Made by a program: the position numbers and the translations under genes. The notes below the pieces were generated by a model. The model was not told where the DNA came from. It ran no database searches and was given only the letters and a program-made list of their open reading frames with translations. From Lotus japonicus (Eukaryota; Streptophyta; Magnoliopsida; Fabales; Fabaceae), in NCBI RefSeq assembly GCF_012489685.1, contig NC_080043.1:32210743-32274742 (forward strand): a stretch of DNA of 64,000 bases, written 5' to 3'. Below are positions 34,601 through 44,800 of the stretch, piece after piece; position 1 is the first letter of the stretch, and the number at the start of each line of letters is the position of its first letter.

Positions 34601-35345
34601 TACGAACCCCTCTGATCTCAATCCATTCTCCCTTGTGTGTGAAACGCATCTTCTTCTCAACCCAATCAATGTATGTGCATCCCATCTGTGTTAGCCATGG
34701 CATTCCCAATACTAAATCATAACCGCCCAACTCAAACATCACAATATCTATCTCCCATTTGACCCCTTGAACATAAATAATAACACCTTTACACTCTCCT
34801 AAAGTCGGAACCGCATAACCATCACCCAATCTGATTTGTCTAGTCGGAGTTTCAGTAATTCGTAAACCCAAAGCCAAAGCTAGACGCCTAGACATGAAGT
34901 TTTTGTTTGCTCCACTATCAACCAACATCAGCACCGGCAATGCTCCTACCATCCCTTGCAACTTGATACATTGAAGCTTATCTTGATAATACTCAGTTTT
35001 CTTATCAAAAGTCAATATATTTTCAAAAGACAACACATTCAAATGCAATTCTTCTTCAGCACCTGTTTCCACATCTTCATCATTCAGCACTCTGACTTCA
35101 TTTTCCTCTTCAGAGTCATCCTCGAGCACCATAACACGCAGATTTTTATCAGGACATTGATGGCGAGGATGAAACTTTCCTCCACATTTAAAAAAGAGTC
35201 CTTTTTGACGACGATCAGCAATTTCTTGTGAAGACAAATTCCGCACAGTCCTATCACGCCAATTTCCAATGTTGGCAGTATGTGATTTGTTTGATCCAAA
35301 ACCAGTCATTCCACGTGAACCACTTGGTTTTCCGGTAACGATCAC
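31542..35345 (-). CDS. Chromovirus pol polyprotein (1267 codons open)
   Basis: Copies and integrates the element; acts in gag particles and the nucleus. In order: a zinc-knuckle remnant near residue 50 (FFKCGGKFHPRHQC, with Phe where the first Cys is usual); aspartic protease LVDSGANKNF (about 142); RT with KKKDNSWRMCIDYRALN, QVRMRQEDIHKTAF and the catalytic FFDDILVY (about 470); RNase H with FFIESDASGNGLGA and TDQKSLKQL; integrase HHCC region (GGHFGFYRTY, CTVCQCNK) and the DDE residues in ISMDFITGLPKS, SDRDPIFVS and the following Glu helix; a chromodomain near the end (ISQVLIHWKNKPIEEATWED). It overlaps gag in another frame; the first ATG is probably not the natural start. Confidence 0.9.
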   Translation of the reverse strand: MIVTGKPSGSRGMTGFGSNKSHTANIGNWRDRTVRNLSSQEIADRRQKGLFFKCGGKFHPRHQCPDKNLRVMVLEDDSEEENEVRVLNDEDVETGAEEELHLNVLSFENILTFDKKTEYYQDKLQCIKLQGMVGALPVLMLVDSGANKNFMSRRLALALGLRITETPTRQIRLGDGYAVPTLGECKGVIIYVQGVKWEIDIVMFELGGYDLVLGMPWLTQMGCTYIDWVEKKMRFTHKGEWIEIRGVRTIECTPLQNYVDGNHFAQLHCDIQSTMVTPNQQLEMQSVLDTFDNVFKEPQGLPPKRQQEHAIPLLTGQGPINVRPYRYPHHHKTEIENQVKEMLLSGVIRPSQSAFSSPVILVKKKDNSWRMCIDYRALNKVTIPDKFPIPVIDELLDELHGARYFSKIDLKSGYHQVRMRQEDIHKTAFRTHEGHYEFLVMPFGLTNAPSTFQALMNEVFKPMLRRYVLVFFDDILVYSLTWPDHILHVISVLSVLADQQLVANKKKCSFGQLSIEYLGHVISHEGVSMDPSKISSVLEWSVPKNVKGVRGFLGLTGYYRKFICDYGKIARPLTDLTKKEGFKWAGKEQAAFEELKHKVTSAPVLALPDFTKEFFIESDASGNGLGAILIQDKKPIAFFSKGLSDRNLNKSAYEKELMAVALAIQHWRPYLIGTKFTVCTDQKSLKQLMQQRITTMDQQNWVAKLLGYQFDVVYKPGLENKGADALSRQFDTSPINIVAVLNDSNDKLILNSMIFRPEWLDFKAVHEEVQQDPTLQAIISALQKGDTTKPGFVLQHGVLLYQDRLVMSASSTFIPTILKEFHSTPQGGHFGFYRTYRRLAANLYWMGMKKDIQNFVQNCTVCQCNKYATSTPGGLLQPLPIPNQVWADISMDFITGLPKSKGFEAIFVVVDRLSKYAHFILLKRPYSARTLAETFTKEVVRLHGIPESIVSDRDPIFVSNFWQELFKQQGTFLKLSTAYHPQTDGQTEVVNRCLETFLRCFIADQPKTWVMWLPWAEYLYNTTFHASTGTTPFEVVYGRSPPVITNYLPGEVKVEAVQRDLADRDECLRQLKHHLSRARDRMKTQADRHRQERSFEVGDMVFLKLRPHVQQSVAARICPKLSPRYFGPFKVIARVGAVAYRLELPLTSRIHPVFHVSLLKKAVGDAIVNSTLPVSLEVTEDSVWEPEAVLDQRSVVRHGTSISQVLIHWKNKPIEEATWEDRDYITVQFPSFSLEGKTVSLGGGNDSIHVREKGKPVIWRVYQRRKK

Positions 35346-36204
35346 GATTGTCCTTGTTATTACGAATCATAACCCAATCACCATTTCTGCCTTCATTATG
35401 TGTGACAACTCTGTTGCTGAAAACAGGTCGGGATAGTGATCCTTGTGACCTTCGCGAAGTCCAATCTCTTGGCCCTTCTTCCAATTCACGTTCTACTGCT
35501 CGAGACACGTTCATTAACTTCGCTTTTGACATGGGCCCCATTGCGATCATGCTGCGAACTTTTCCTCTGATTTTTCCCTTCAAACCATGAACAAAATAAC
35601 CCAAATATTGATCATTGGGTAATATGGGCAATTGTGCTACCAACCTCTCAAAATCTTCAATGTACTCTTCAATTGTTCCTTCTTGTTGGAGCGCAGAAAG
35701 TTGTTCAAATACATTCCCATCACTGACACCACCATACCTTTCAAGAAGTGCATCTTTCAAATTCTCCCAAGTCAATGTTTCACTTTCTTCCAACAGCCCC
35801 TTGAAAAAATGAATTGTAGGGCCATCCATACATAATTGCGCCAAATTCACTTTGATTTCTGGTATAGTATTCTGCACATTGAAATAGACTTCCGCTCTAG
35901 CAATCCAGCCAGCGGGATCATCACCGTTAAACATTGGTAATTCAACCTTCTTCACATATAGGCGAAATTCATCCAAAGCTTCACCATGTAAGTCAGAATT
36001 CTGCTTTTTGGTACCAACTGACTCATTATGATGCGATGTTTCTCCAACATTCTTCTCCTTACTTGAATTTAATAATGAGATGATCTTCTCCTGGTTATCT
36101 TTATTTTGATTCTGCATTTCATGTAAAGATACCTCCAAAGTGGCGAGTTTCTCTTCAAGTGCTGTCACTTTGGCTTCCAAGGCTTCCATCTTCTTCGGTG
36201 GCAT
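35254..36204 (-). CDS. Chromovirus gag (capsid)
   Basis: The ATG at 36204 is only about 20 nt inside the 5' LTR. The N-terminus is a heptad-like coiled coil (MEALEAKVTALEEKLATLEV). The gag core follows with VELPMFNGDDPAGWIARAE, WENLKDALLERYGG, FEQLSALQQEGTIEEYIEDF and VHGLKGKIRGKVRSM. Its last 30 or so codons read a different frame from pol; the zinc knuckle lies in the pol frame, so a one-base shift at the A-run near 35330 separates them. That could be decay, sequence error or programmed frameshifting. Forms the virus-like particle of the element. Confidence 0.86.
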   Translation of the reverse strand: MPPKKMEALEAKVTALEEKLATLEVSLHEMQNQNKDNQEKIISLLNSSKEKNVGETSHHNESVGTKKQNSDLHGEALDEFRLYVKKVELPMFNGDDPAGWIARAEVYFNVQNTIPEIKVNLAQLCMDGPTIHFFKGLLEESETLTWENLKDALLERYGGVSDGNVFEQLSALQQEGTIEEYIEDFERLVAQLPILPNDQYLGYFVHGLKGKIRGKVRSMIAMGPMSKAKLMNVSRAVERELEEGPRDWTSRRSQGSLSRPVFSNRVVTHNEGRNGDWVMIRNNKDNRDRYRKTKWFTWNDWFWIKQITYCQHWKLA

Positions 36205-36223
36205 CCGGCAGGTCGGACCAAAT
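36205..36223 (-). other. Short chromovirus leader with candidate PBS
   Basis: Only about 19 nt separate the LTR end (TTATCA at 36224) from the gag ATG. TGGTCCGACC on the minus strand begins there and would be the primer site; its tRNA was not assigned. Confidence 0.5.
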
Positions 36224-36695
36224 TGATAAGAACCATAATTACAACAGTTAAGGAGATATCTAGTTTTGAGAACAGTTTCTGTATGAACAGTGTTCGTATG
36301 AACAGTACACGCATGAACAGTAAATGTGTGTACAGTGCAGCAATATCAGTTTGTAGAACAGAATTATAGAGTAGGAGAGATAGCAGATAACCTGCGATTT
36401 TTCATAGATAATAACAAAGGGAATACAATCTGAAACACACAGTAAAACACAATCTGAAAACCACAAGAGCAGTTTGCTCTCTCAGAAGATAACTTCTTCT
36501 GGCCTAGGTAACTACCACATAAAACTTCCAACATAAAAACTGACAATAAAACAGCAGACTAACTTAAATACAATCCACACAACAACCAACTTGGAATTCA
36601 AACTAACTAATATTATATTACTTAATTACTTTTTTCTCCTTTGATAAACCCTCCAAATGACGGGTTTACCCTTCTCCCTAACATGTATGCTATCA
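36224..36695 (-). repeat. 5' LTR of the chromovirus
   Basis: 472 bp with TGATAAGAACC and ATGCTATCA ends on the plus strand; followed by GACAG. Confidence 0.96.
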
Positions 36696-37060
36696 GACAG
36701 CGAGCAAACTCCAGCAGCAAGCTACAAGGTCTGGTCGATTGTGAGCAGGTAATTGCTAAAAGTCTTATTGTTCCGGCGCATCCAGATCGCTGCATCACTG
36801 CCAACACATGCTAAGTTTCCTAAATTTCACAGCAATATAAAGCACTTGTTGTGATCAATTCCATAAAATCAATACTGCTAGCAGGGGATTCGCAAAGATA
36901 GTGGAGAGCCGAACCACATTGCTTGGGCATGGGAACACTGGAATTGGATTAAGTCTTGGGAGACAGATTTAATTTCTGATCCGCAAACCGAGCCCAAGGG
37001 ATCAGGGAGGATGCCATGCTTATGCAACAAATCACACACTGGAAGAACCATTTTGCAGGA
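36696..37060 (-). pseudogene. zf-RVT/linker remnant (upstream part of the RNase H-like pseudogene)
   Basis: Minus-strand fragments read CSHAQAMWFGSPLSLRIP and DAAIWMRRNNKTFSNYLL, characteristic of the segment between zf-RVT and the RNase H domain in LINE-derived plant sequences. Stops interrupt it. It is continuous with 30245-31139 once the chromovirus is ignored. Confidence 0.75.
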
Positions 37061-38481
37061 CCGCCAGACGACATCCTTACACCAACGAAAGAGCGATTGT
37101 GCAGATTGAGAACTCTCTAGAAGAAAAGAAAAAGAAAATACTCAAGGAACTTAATTTAAACAAAAGGTCAAAAGGATATGAATGCCAAGTGAGGGCAGAG
37201 CATTAACGATGGGATTATTTAATATATTATTTAGAATGTCTTGTGAACATCTCAGGTATATGAATCTTTATAACATTTTTTTTTTGACATAAATCTTTAT
37301 AACATTTATAAGTCTGCAATGCTAGAAAATTGTGTTAATTCACTTAGCTAGTGAAAATCTTAAATAGAAACAGTTTGAGGGTCTTTGTTGAGTTTTCTGA
37401 CAATTTCTCGTAAGAATAATTGAGATCCCATATATGATTATAGAACACCAAATATATAGAGATGGGTTGCGTACCTGTAGTGGATAGAAGATTTGGAGTG
37501 ATCTCCGTTGGAAATTGTCTTGCTTTGATCTCTAGATCTTGTAGTGATAAAAAGACTAGGGCTTTTGTTGTATGTCTCACTCTCCTACAACCATCAATCG
37601 AGCAAGTTGCAGAGGGAGTTCATCACTTTCTACTTGCTTATTGGAACCTTGAGTGCTCTCCGTGGACATTTCCCTATTTCACACAAAAGAATAGAGTAGT
37701 AGGAAGTGTCTCAAATATTAGCATGCAATCACGAATTCCGAAGTAAAATGAGTAATCAGGATCAACTTACAGAGTTATGGAAACCCAAAAGAAAAGAATG
37801 TTCAAGATAAATTAATGGAAATAGCCTTTTACTGATGATTGATAGTTTCTTAGGAAATCTTAAAAGTATGTGAACGTATAAATGTCCTGCGGAAGAAAAA
37901 GAGATGCGTTTGTACCTTAAAATGGGTTTACAGCTCCTTTGCTGGTTAGAAAAGCAGCAAGACCCAATCAAGATAACCAGCCTGAATGAACAGAAAGGCT
38001 TTGAACACCATTGTGTTCAATCAGTTTATTCTCGACTTGTTTTGTAAACTCGTCCAACGACTTTTATAAATTTGAAGTACTTGGAATAAATGCCCTGCCA
38101 ATATGCATCAACCAATCTTTCATAGAAAGATTGATTCATTTTCGTCATCCCACCTCTTCACACAAAACAGTAAAGTGACAGGAAGATCTCAATTTCAGAT
38201 ATTAGAAATCAAATCATTATTGAAACATAGCTTCACTCTATATAATATAGCATGCAAACATGAATTCCAAAGGGAAATAGCAATCAAGATCTAAATTCAA
38301 AGTTATGATTTAGAGGGAACTAATATAAACCAAAAACAAATATCACCACAGATTAAATGGATGATAATCTTTTATTTAATGACTGATAGCTTCTTAGAGA
38401 AGCTTAAAGGATTTCAAAAGCAACATAAAATGATTCTTATCATGCATATGGTTTGCGAAGGGAAAAAAGATGGGTTTGTAC
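37061..38481. other. 3'-flanking block of TNL-B with a tandem unit of about 480 bp
   Basis: Homologous to the TNL-A flank (12030-13275 and 19588-20833). Two related units start near 37680 and 38160 (TTCACACAAAA...GTAGGAAG or GACAGGAAG) and each ends in a hydrophobic stretch followed by AAACCCATTTTAAG|GTAC on the minus strand. A further minus-strand segment at 37480-37580 ends with a consensus-like donor (CTACAG|GTACGC). These may be spliced 3' UTR exons of TNL-B. No domain recognised. Confidence 0.55.
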
Positions 38482-38627
38482 CTTAAAATGGGTTTACGTC
38501 TTCGTCGCTGATTAAAAAAGCAGCGAGACCAAATCAAGATAACAGCTAGACCGATCAACCAGAAAGGTTTTGAAGTCAGAACGGCTCGAACAATGGGAGG
38601 AAGTAGAGAAAATAGTTTATCAAATCT
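38482..38627 (-). CDS. Candidate extra TNL-B exon coding a C-terminal transmembrane helix
   Basis: Exon 5 of TNL-B contains a strong donor (GAAAAT|GTAAGT, exon end 38892). An acceptor (GGTTTTAG|AG) at 38628 opens an exon in the same phase: 48 codons with a hydrophobic run PFWLIGLAVILIWS followed by basic RRRRK, ending at donor AAG|GTACAAAC (38482). A helix plus basic anchor suggests membrane tethering of the receptor. In TNL-A the equivalent place is occupied by a LINE remnant. No transcript evidence is available; TNL-B may instead stop at 38811. Confidence 0.5.
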
Positions 38628-38810
38628 CTAAAACCATAAACAAAGAGAAAGAGGACCCTCGTGAGTGAAATAATACAGTTAGAAGAAATAAAAATAATGT
38701 TCAAAGGGGCAATAATTTAATCCATTCTAGTAGTTGAAACAGTTCAGTGAGTCCAACTTATATTACCATGTTTAAGAGGTAACTGACACAACAATTTTAC
38801 ATTACCAAAT

Positions 38811-41800
38811 TCAGTTCCTAAATCCTGCTAGCATAACAATATGAACAAAATTCATATAGAATGTGCATATATCTACACAATGATGACTTACATTTTCATC
38901 ATCCCCAGAAACACCAACATTCGTGTCATTTTCATGGTGGTGAACTGCCTCTTTTTCAAATGGTTCATCATATATGAGATAAATTGCTGTCTTCTTCACA
39001 GTGAATCCGTTCTCAAAAACAACCACCACCTCCACTTTGTTACCAGGTTCAATATTTGATACTACTCTCTGCCACTCTTCATCTTCAAAGGAGACTAATG
39101 TGTTCCACCTATAGAGCTGAATTGTGTTCTTTGTACAATTTATCACCAACACATTTTTTAGGCCATCTGACGTTATGTCATATGCGGTAGAAGAATGGAC
39201 AACAAACATCATTGTCTTCAAACTACGCCCATTCACGTGAGGGACTTCAAAAATCACAGAAGAACCTTCACAGTTGAAGGTCAACCAATCTGGATAATTG
39301 TCTCCAGGGAGCAAACTAATACCAGATCCTCTGACTGTCATATTCTGTCAAAATGGAAATATGCTCTGATTGTGTTGAAAAATATCTAAATACCATCTTA
39401 TCATTTATTCAACAATTTAAAATATAGTTATACTCATAAGATAACTAATCATTTTCTTGTGAGATAAAATTTATGATCTTCCGGTTAATAGACAAATTAT
39501 GAAGTGAAAACTTATTGAAGAAAAAAACTAAACCATGGAAATCATTGCTTCTATTGTTCAAACAGAGACTATCAGTCCAGCTTAAAAAACCATTCCAACA
39601 AAAAATAAGTGAGTTTCCTAATTCCTTTTAATATTTATACAGTGATATAAACAAATTCTGCCACTCACTAAAATCATAGTGGGCGTTGAAGGTTGAAATA
39701 GTTTTTGATAACACAAAGCACACACAAATGATGTCACTCACTACTCTACGTACTAGCAAAAGGTAAAAATGAGATTCACGGATTTCTTTATCTTACAGGA
39801 ATGATTGATGGACTAAAATTCATTTCCTACAAAGAAAATATACCTATTAGTATTGCTAGGTGCTCAAATGTATTTATTTAATAGTTATAGACATATAAGC
39901 ATGAATTCACATATGACTTTATATATTTTAATTTTTAAAATGCGAACCCATGCAAGAAATAGCGAGCGATAGAAACCTGTAAAATGCTCTCTTTCAGAAT
40001 ACTGGTGGTTTGACAATTCATTCCCATTTGAATTAGAAGAGATTTCAAGACCCTTTTTGATCCAGAATCATGCACTTGACTGTTGCATTCCGTCAACACA
40101 GAAGTGTCCACATTTGATAGTTCTGACGTAGTTCCAGTTAATTCCAATTCTTTAGAAGAATTTGTGGCATATAAGGCATCCAAAACTATTTCAGCGTCTC
40201 GAGATCGCTCAAGCTCTGAGCCGCACTCCATCCACAGACTTGGAAGCTTTGGAAGGTCCATGGGAATAGATGATAGTCCATGGGAACTACTATTTGATAC
40301 ATCTAAAGAAACAAGAGATGACATGCCTGCAGATGTTTGAACTAGAGATGGGAGATTATTTGCTGGCGACATCCAAGACCAAATTATAGAAGGAAACACA
40401 TCACGTGAGAATCCTTCATGGCCGCACAAAGATATATAACCAATGCTTTTTGACCTTACTAATGAATAGGGAACTCTTGTTATTGCAGTGTTGTCTGCAA
40501 TCAGGGTTGTCAAAGATTCCATCTGTTCGACGTCTTCTTCCAACTTGTCAATCATTAGACATCCAGAAAGAATGAGGGTTTTCAGAGATTTCAACTTATA
40601 GATGCTTCTTGGAAGGTTACGAAGGCGAATGCAGTCTTTCAAATTTATTAGAACAACTTTATTGAGATGTCCAATGCTAGGGGAAACCTCAGACAGGCTT
40701 GGACAATCTCTAAGTACAAGCTTCTCAAGATTAGGCAGATTTGAAAAGTCTGGGGTATGTGTCAAATGCTGTGAATGACTAAGATTCAGAATTTTCAGCT
40801 TCTCCATCATCTGCAAGATGAGAAGTGTCATAGAGAGAACTTAGGGAAAAAGCTTAAAATATATATGGAAGCAATTGCAGTGTCACTAGAGTGGAAAGTA
40901 AATATTTACATTGGTGAGTGTCAACTTTTAATGCCTATATCCATTGGGTTGGTAGTGCTACCAATGTCACAGAAATTACTAAAATCATGTTTCTGCTGAG
41001 CTTAGAAGTTAGAACATTGGGATGATATATAGGTTTGACATCTGAATTTGGAGATTCTCTAATCAAATTATCAAGGTTCCAGTCCTTTCCTTTCCCTTCT
41101 TTTTACTATATCAATATATCTCCGAACATGCACAAGATTTAGGAGGAGATATGTTTTGTTCGTTGTAGTTGAAAGAGCTTTTATGTAAAGTCCATATTAA
41201 ATTAATAAATAAAACTCCTTTGATTAGGTAATCCCATGGAAATTGAACTTCAATTCATGGTTAGTGTAAAACTTCTGTAGATTTTCATCCAATTATGTAT
41301 TGCAAGTTACTAAATAAGTTTCACCATCACAATTACTTTATAGGATATATGAGTTTTGTAATGAGGCGCTACTGCATCATCAGATATTAATGTAAATGAT
41401 TTTACACTTGACTATTAATCAAATTCCAACTCATCTTAAAAAAGATTTATATTCTTGATTAAGAGAAATGTTCACCAAAACAAAAAAACATTTGGCAAAC
41501 AACTACGTACAATATTGAATATTGCAACATTAAAAGACTGGAAATAGCATTATGAAAACTGTCTATAAGTATCATATAATAAAACAGTACAACTAATTAA
41601 AATGCTTAATTAAAATTGCATCCATGAACACGAAAGAGGAAAACAACTCATGAAATGCAAAAACCTAAACTCAGAATTAATACCTGGGCCTCTTTCCACA
41701 CAAGTTTGACGTCGCTGTTTACTAACTCAATGGAAACCAAACTTCCTTGATATAAGTGTTTAGGTATGAATGATAAAGGAAATCCGTGCCAACACAACCA

Positions 41801-44800
41801 TCTTAAATTTCTTGACAGATATTTAAAATCTCCTTGAAGTTGTACACCCGAAAATTGAAGCAATCTGAGTCTCTTCATCTTCTCAAACGATTTAGTGCTG
41901 AAACATTTTGTATTATTAGATGGCAACTTCAAAGCCAGTCCTTCAATAGCGTTTGTTCCCTGTGAAATAAAATAGAAAGGGGGTAAAAATAACATAGCTG
42001 AAAGATATAAGGCAGCTACAAGTTATTGAGATGAAACCCATCATTTTGTTACTAGGAACCAGGAAGCTCAAACAATTCATAAGCAAACAAATCAAGAAAA
42101 CTAATGAATGTTAACAGCTGATTGGTAAATGTTTGCTATGCCTCGTTTAGATTTTAGATATTGATATTTTAAATCCAAAAGGAAATTGAAGTTCTTACAG
42201 TTTGTTCCGATAATACACCAAGCACGTCCTCATCAAACCATAACCTGCTACGATCCCCAGGTTCCTTTGGTGATTTCTCACGAATGATTTCTCTCCCCAT
42301 GTCTCGCAGCAAGTCATGCATTCCAAGCTTGTTCTTATCATCAACAGTTACAAGACTTCTTTCAACAAGGACACTTATTCCAATTTCTGCATAGAGTTCA
42401 CAACCATTTAATATATGTATAACGTCATTCCTTTCCATCCCAATAAAGAAACATGCTATGTCAAGGAATATCTCTTTCTCTGTATCATTTAAGCCTTCGT
42501 AGCTTATTTTTAACTTCTTCTGTACTAGATCATTGGGAATTCTTTTGAGTTTCTCCAAGACACTCTTCCATTCTGTTACCCCCCTGTCGAACAAATAGGA
42601 CCCAAGGACTTCTAAAGCTAGCGGCAATCCCCCAGAATACTCAACTAAATTTATAGAAATTTCAGCAAAATCTTCACTAGGGCTTGCGTTCTTGAATGCA
42701 TGCCAACTAAAAAGCTCAATAGATTCACTTTCATCCATCTCTTCCATTAAGTATACTTGGTCAACTCTATTCCCTCTAAGTATATGTTGATCTCTGGTTG
42801 TGATGATTATTCTACTCCCTGAACCAAACCATTCACGACTTCCACACAGAGCATTCAATTGGTCCAATTTATTTACATCGTCAAGTACAAGAAGTACTCT
42901 TTTACTGCAAAGTCTATCCTTTAATATATTTTTTCCTGATTCAGTGCTATGTATCTTGGTTGTTTTCTTGAAGATATCAAACAGAAGTTGTTCTTGCAAA
43001 TGCACTTGTCCAGCATCTTGCTCCCAAACTTCCCTAACATTTGCAAGGAAGCTCCTACTCTCAAAATTGCGGCCAATTGCATTGTAAATAGCTTTTGCAA
43101 TGGTTGTTTTGCCAATTCCTCCCATACCCCATACCCCGAGTAGTAGAACATCATTTGAGGGTTGGTTGTCTAGCAGTTGAATTATATCTTGCACTCGAGA
43201 TTCAACTCCGACTGGATTATCAGCAATGAACAAGTCAGTCTTGTCAAGCAATTGTGTAACATTTTCGACAACTTTCTCGATAGCCTCACTTTCATTCCTA
43301 TAAAAATGAACAAAGAAAAGGTGCATAAATATATATACATATGTGTATGTGTGTGTGCACGCGTGCGCATCAAAAGTAGAGGGGCGATCGAAGAAAATTA
43401 TAGGTGGACATGTGGCTGAACTGTTTGCGAAGGAGTTGCAATGATTCTGAATGTGTGTCTAATGTAAGAGCAATTATCATTTGGTACAATAAGAACATGC
43501 CAAGAAAGAGCAGATTTTGATCCATTATTATCTCACATATTTAAGCATAGAATGATTCTTTCAGATGCATGACAGAGTATTTGAGCAGAATGAGGACTCT
43601 TTAAAAGAAATGGAAAAGAAAATTCTAAAGGAACTTAATTTAAACAAAAGGTAAAAAGGGGATGAACGTCAAGTGAGTGCATAAAAGGTGAGATTATCTA
43701 ATATATTATTTAGAAAATTAGAATATCAGGTATATGACAGAGGTGGCTTGTTTTCAGACAAATTCTTTGCTAATACCATAAAAAACTACAATTTGTTATC
43801 GGGTTAAACTGAGTAACAATGGTGTTTAATTTGACGTGTTGGTGTCAAGAGTTTGGTCTTGTTCCATTTCGTTCTCCTTTATCTTCTTATCCACTACTAT
43901 AAATTGTTAAATTTTGAGAGTGATGGAAACTTAGCTCAACTATGAACAAAATGGAAATGTATATTGAGAAGAAATGTGAATTCCACTAGAATAATGGAGC
44001 CTTGGCGCATATATATACTGAAATTGACAAAACAGTTAAATGGGAACTCTCTCAATCTTGGAATTGAGAGCCCAAGCAACTATGGATGTATCCTAACAAG
44101 TACCTTCTGCATGGCCTCACCCTGGACCCTATGATTCCGTATAACTATCATACGGAAGGTATTGACAGAAGAGTTAAAGGAAAAATTAACACTTCATTAG
44201 AAATATTAAACTATATCAAAATATTGGATTCTTTTCCAAATGCACCATTGCGTATTACTAAATACTAGTGATGAAAGAAGTTGTTCAGAATTAAAATTGA
44301 TTATATCCTACCTGAGATAAATTGAATGGACCAACCATATTATTCATCGAGAGAGAAATGTCTGAATTACTTAAAATTTTGAAAATAATTTCACAGCTCA
44401 AAAAGCTAGAAAAATATTAATGAAGGTTGGTGATGATTTACACTGCACTAAACCCTCCAATAACAAAAGCTACCATATTTTTAGACACAGCCTGGTTGTT
44501 TTTGGGGACAATATTCAGTTATTGTGAATTATATAAAAATCTTATCAGTCTTCGGAATTTCTAGATAAGAGAAAAGTTTACTCTTCTTTCTTAGTGTGAT
44601 TTTAAAATAATTTTCCTTTAGTTATATATATTTTGAATATTCAAGTAAATTGTTCATTAATTTATTAAGTACATATTTTTTATTTTTACCGAATTAAATG
44701 ATAAGAAAAGCAATAATGAAAAAAAACTTAATTATGTTTTGGTTCCTAGCGTGTGATTTTGATCCCCTATAGTTTTTTAGCAAATTTAATCCCTTATTTT

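Larger units (their letters stand above)
31140..36695 (-). mobile_element. Chromovirus (Ty3/gypsy) retrotransposon, nearly intact, 5556 bp
   Basis: LTRs at 31140-31611 and 36224-36695 are both 472 bp, with TG...CA ends and 4 mismatches. A perfect 5-bp target duplication GACAG flanks it (31135-31139 and 36696-36700). Internally there are gag, a zinc knuckle, protease, RT, RNase H, integrase and a C-terminal chromodomain. It interrupts the zf-RVT/RNase H remnant. High LTR identity implies a recent insertion. The only clear lesion is a frame change between the gag and pol frames near 35335. Confidence 0.96.

Noticed and set aside
44086..44268. 60-codon frame in TNL-B intron 1
   Set aside because: No domain, lies in an intron on the opposite strand, and I see no matching frame in the TNL-C intron.
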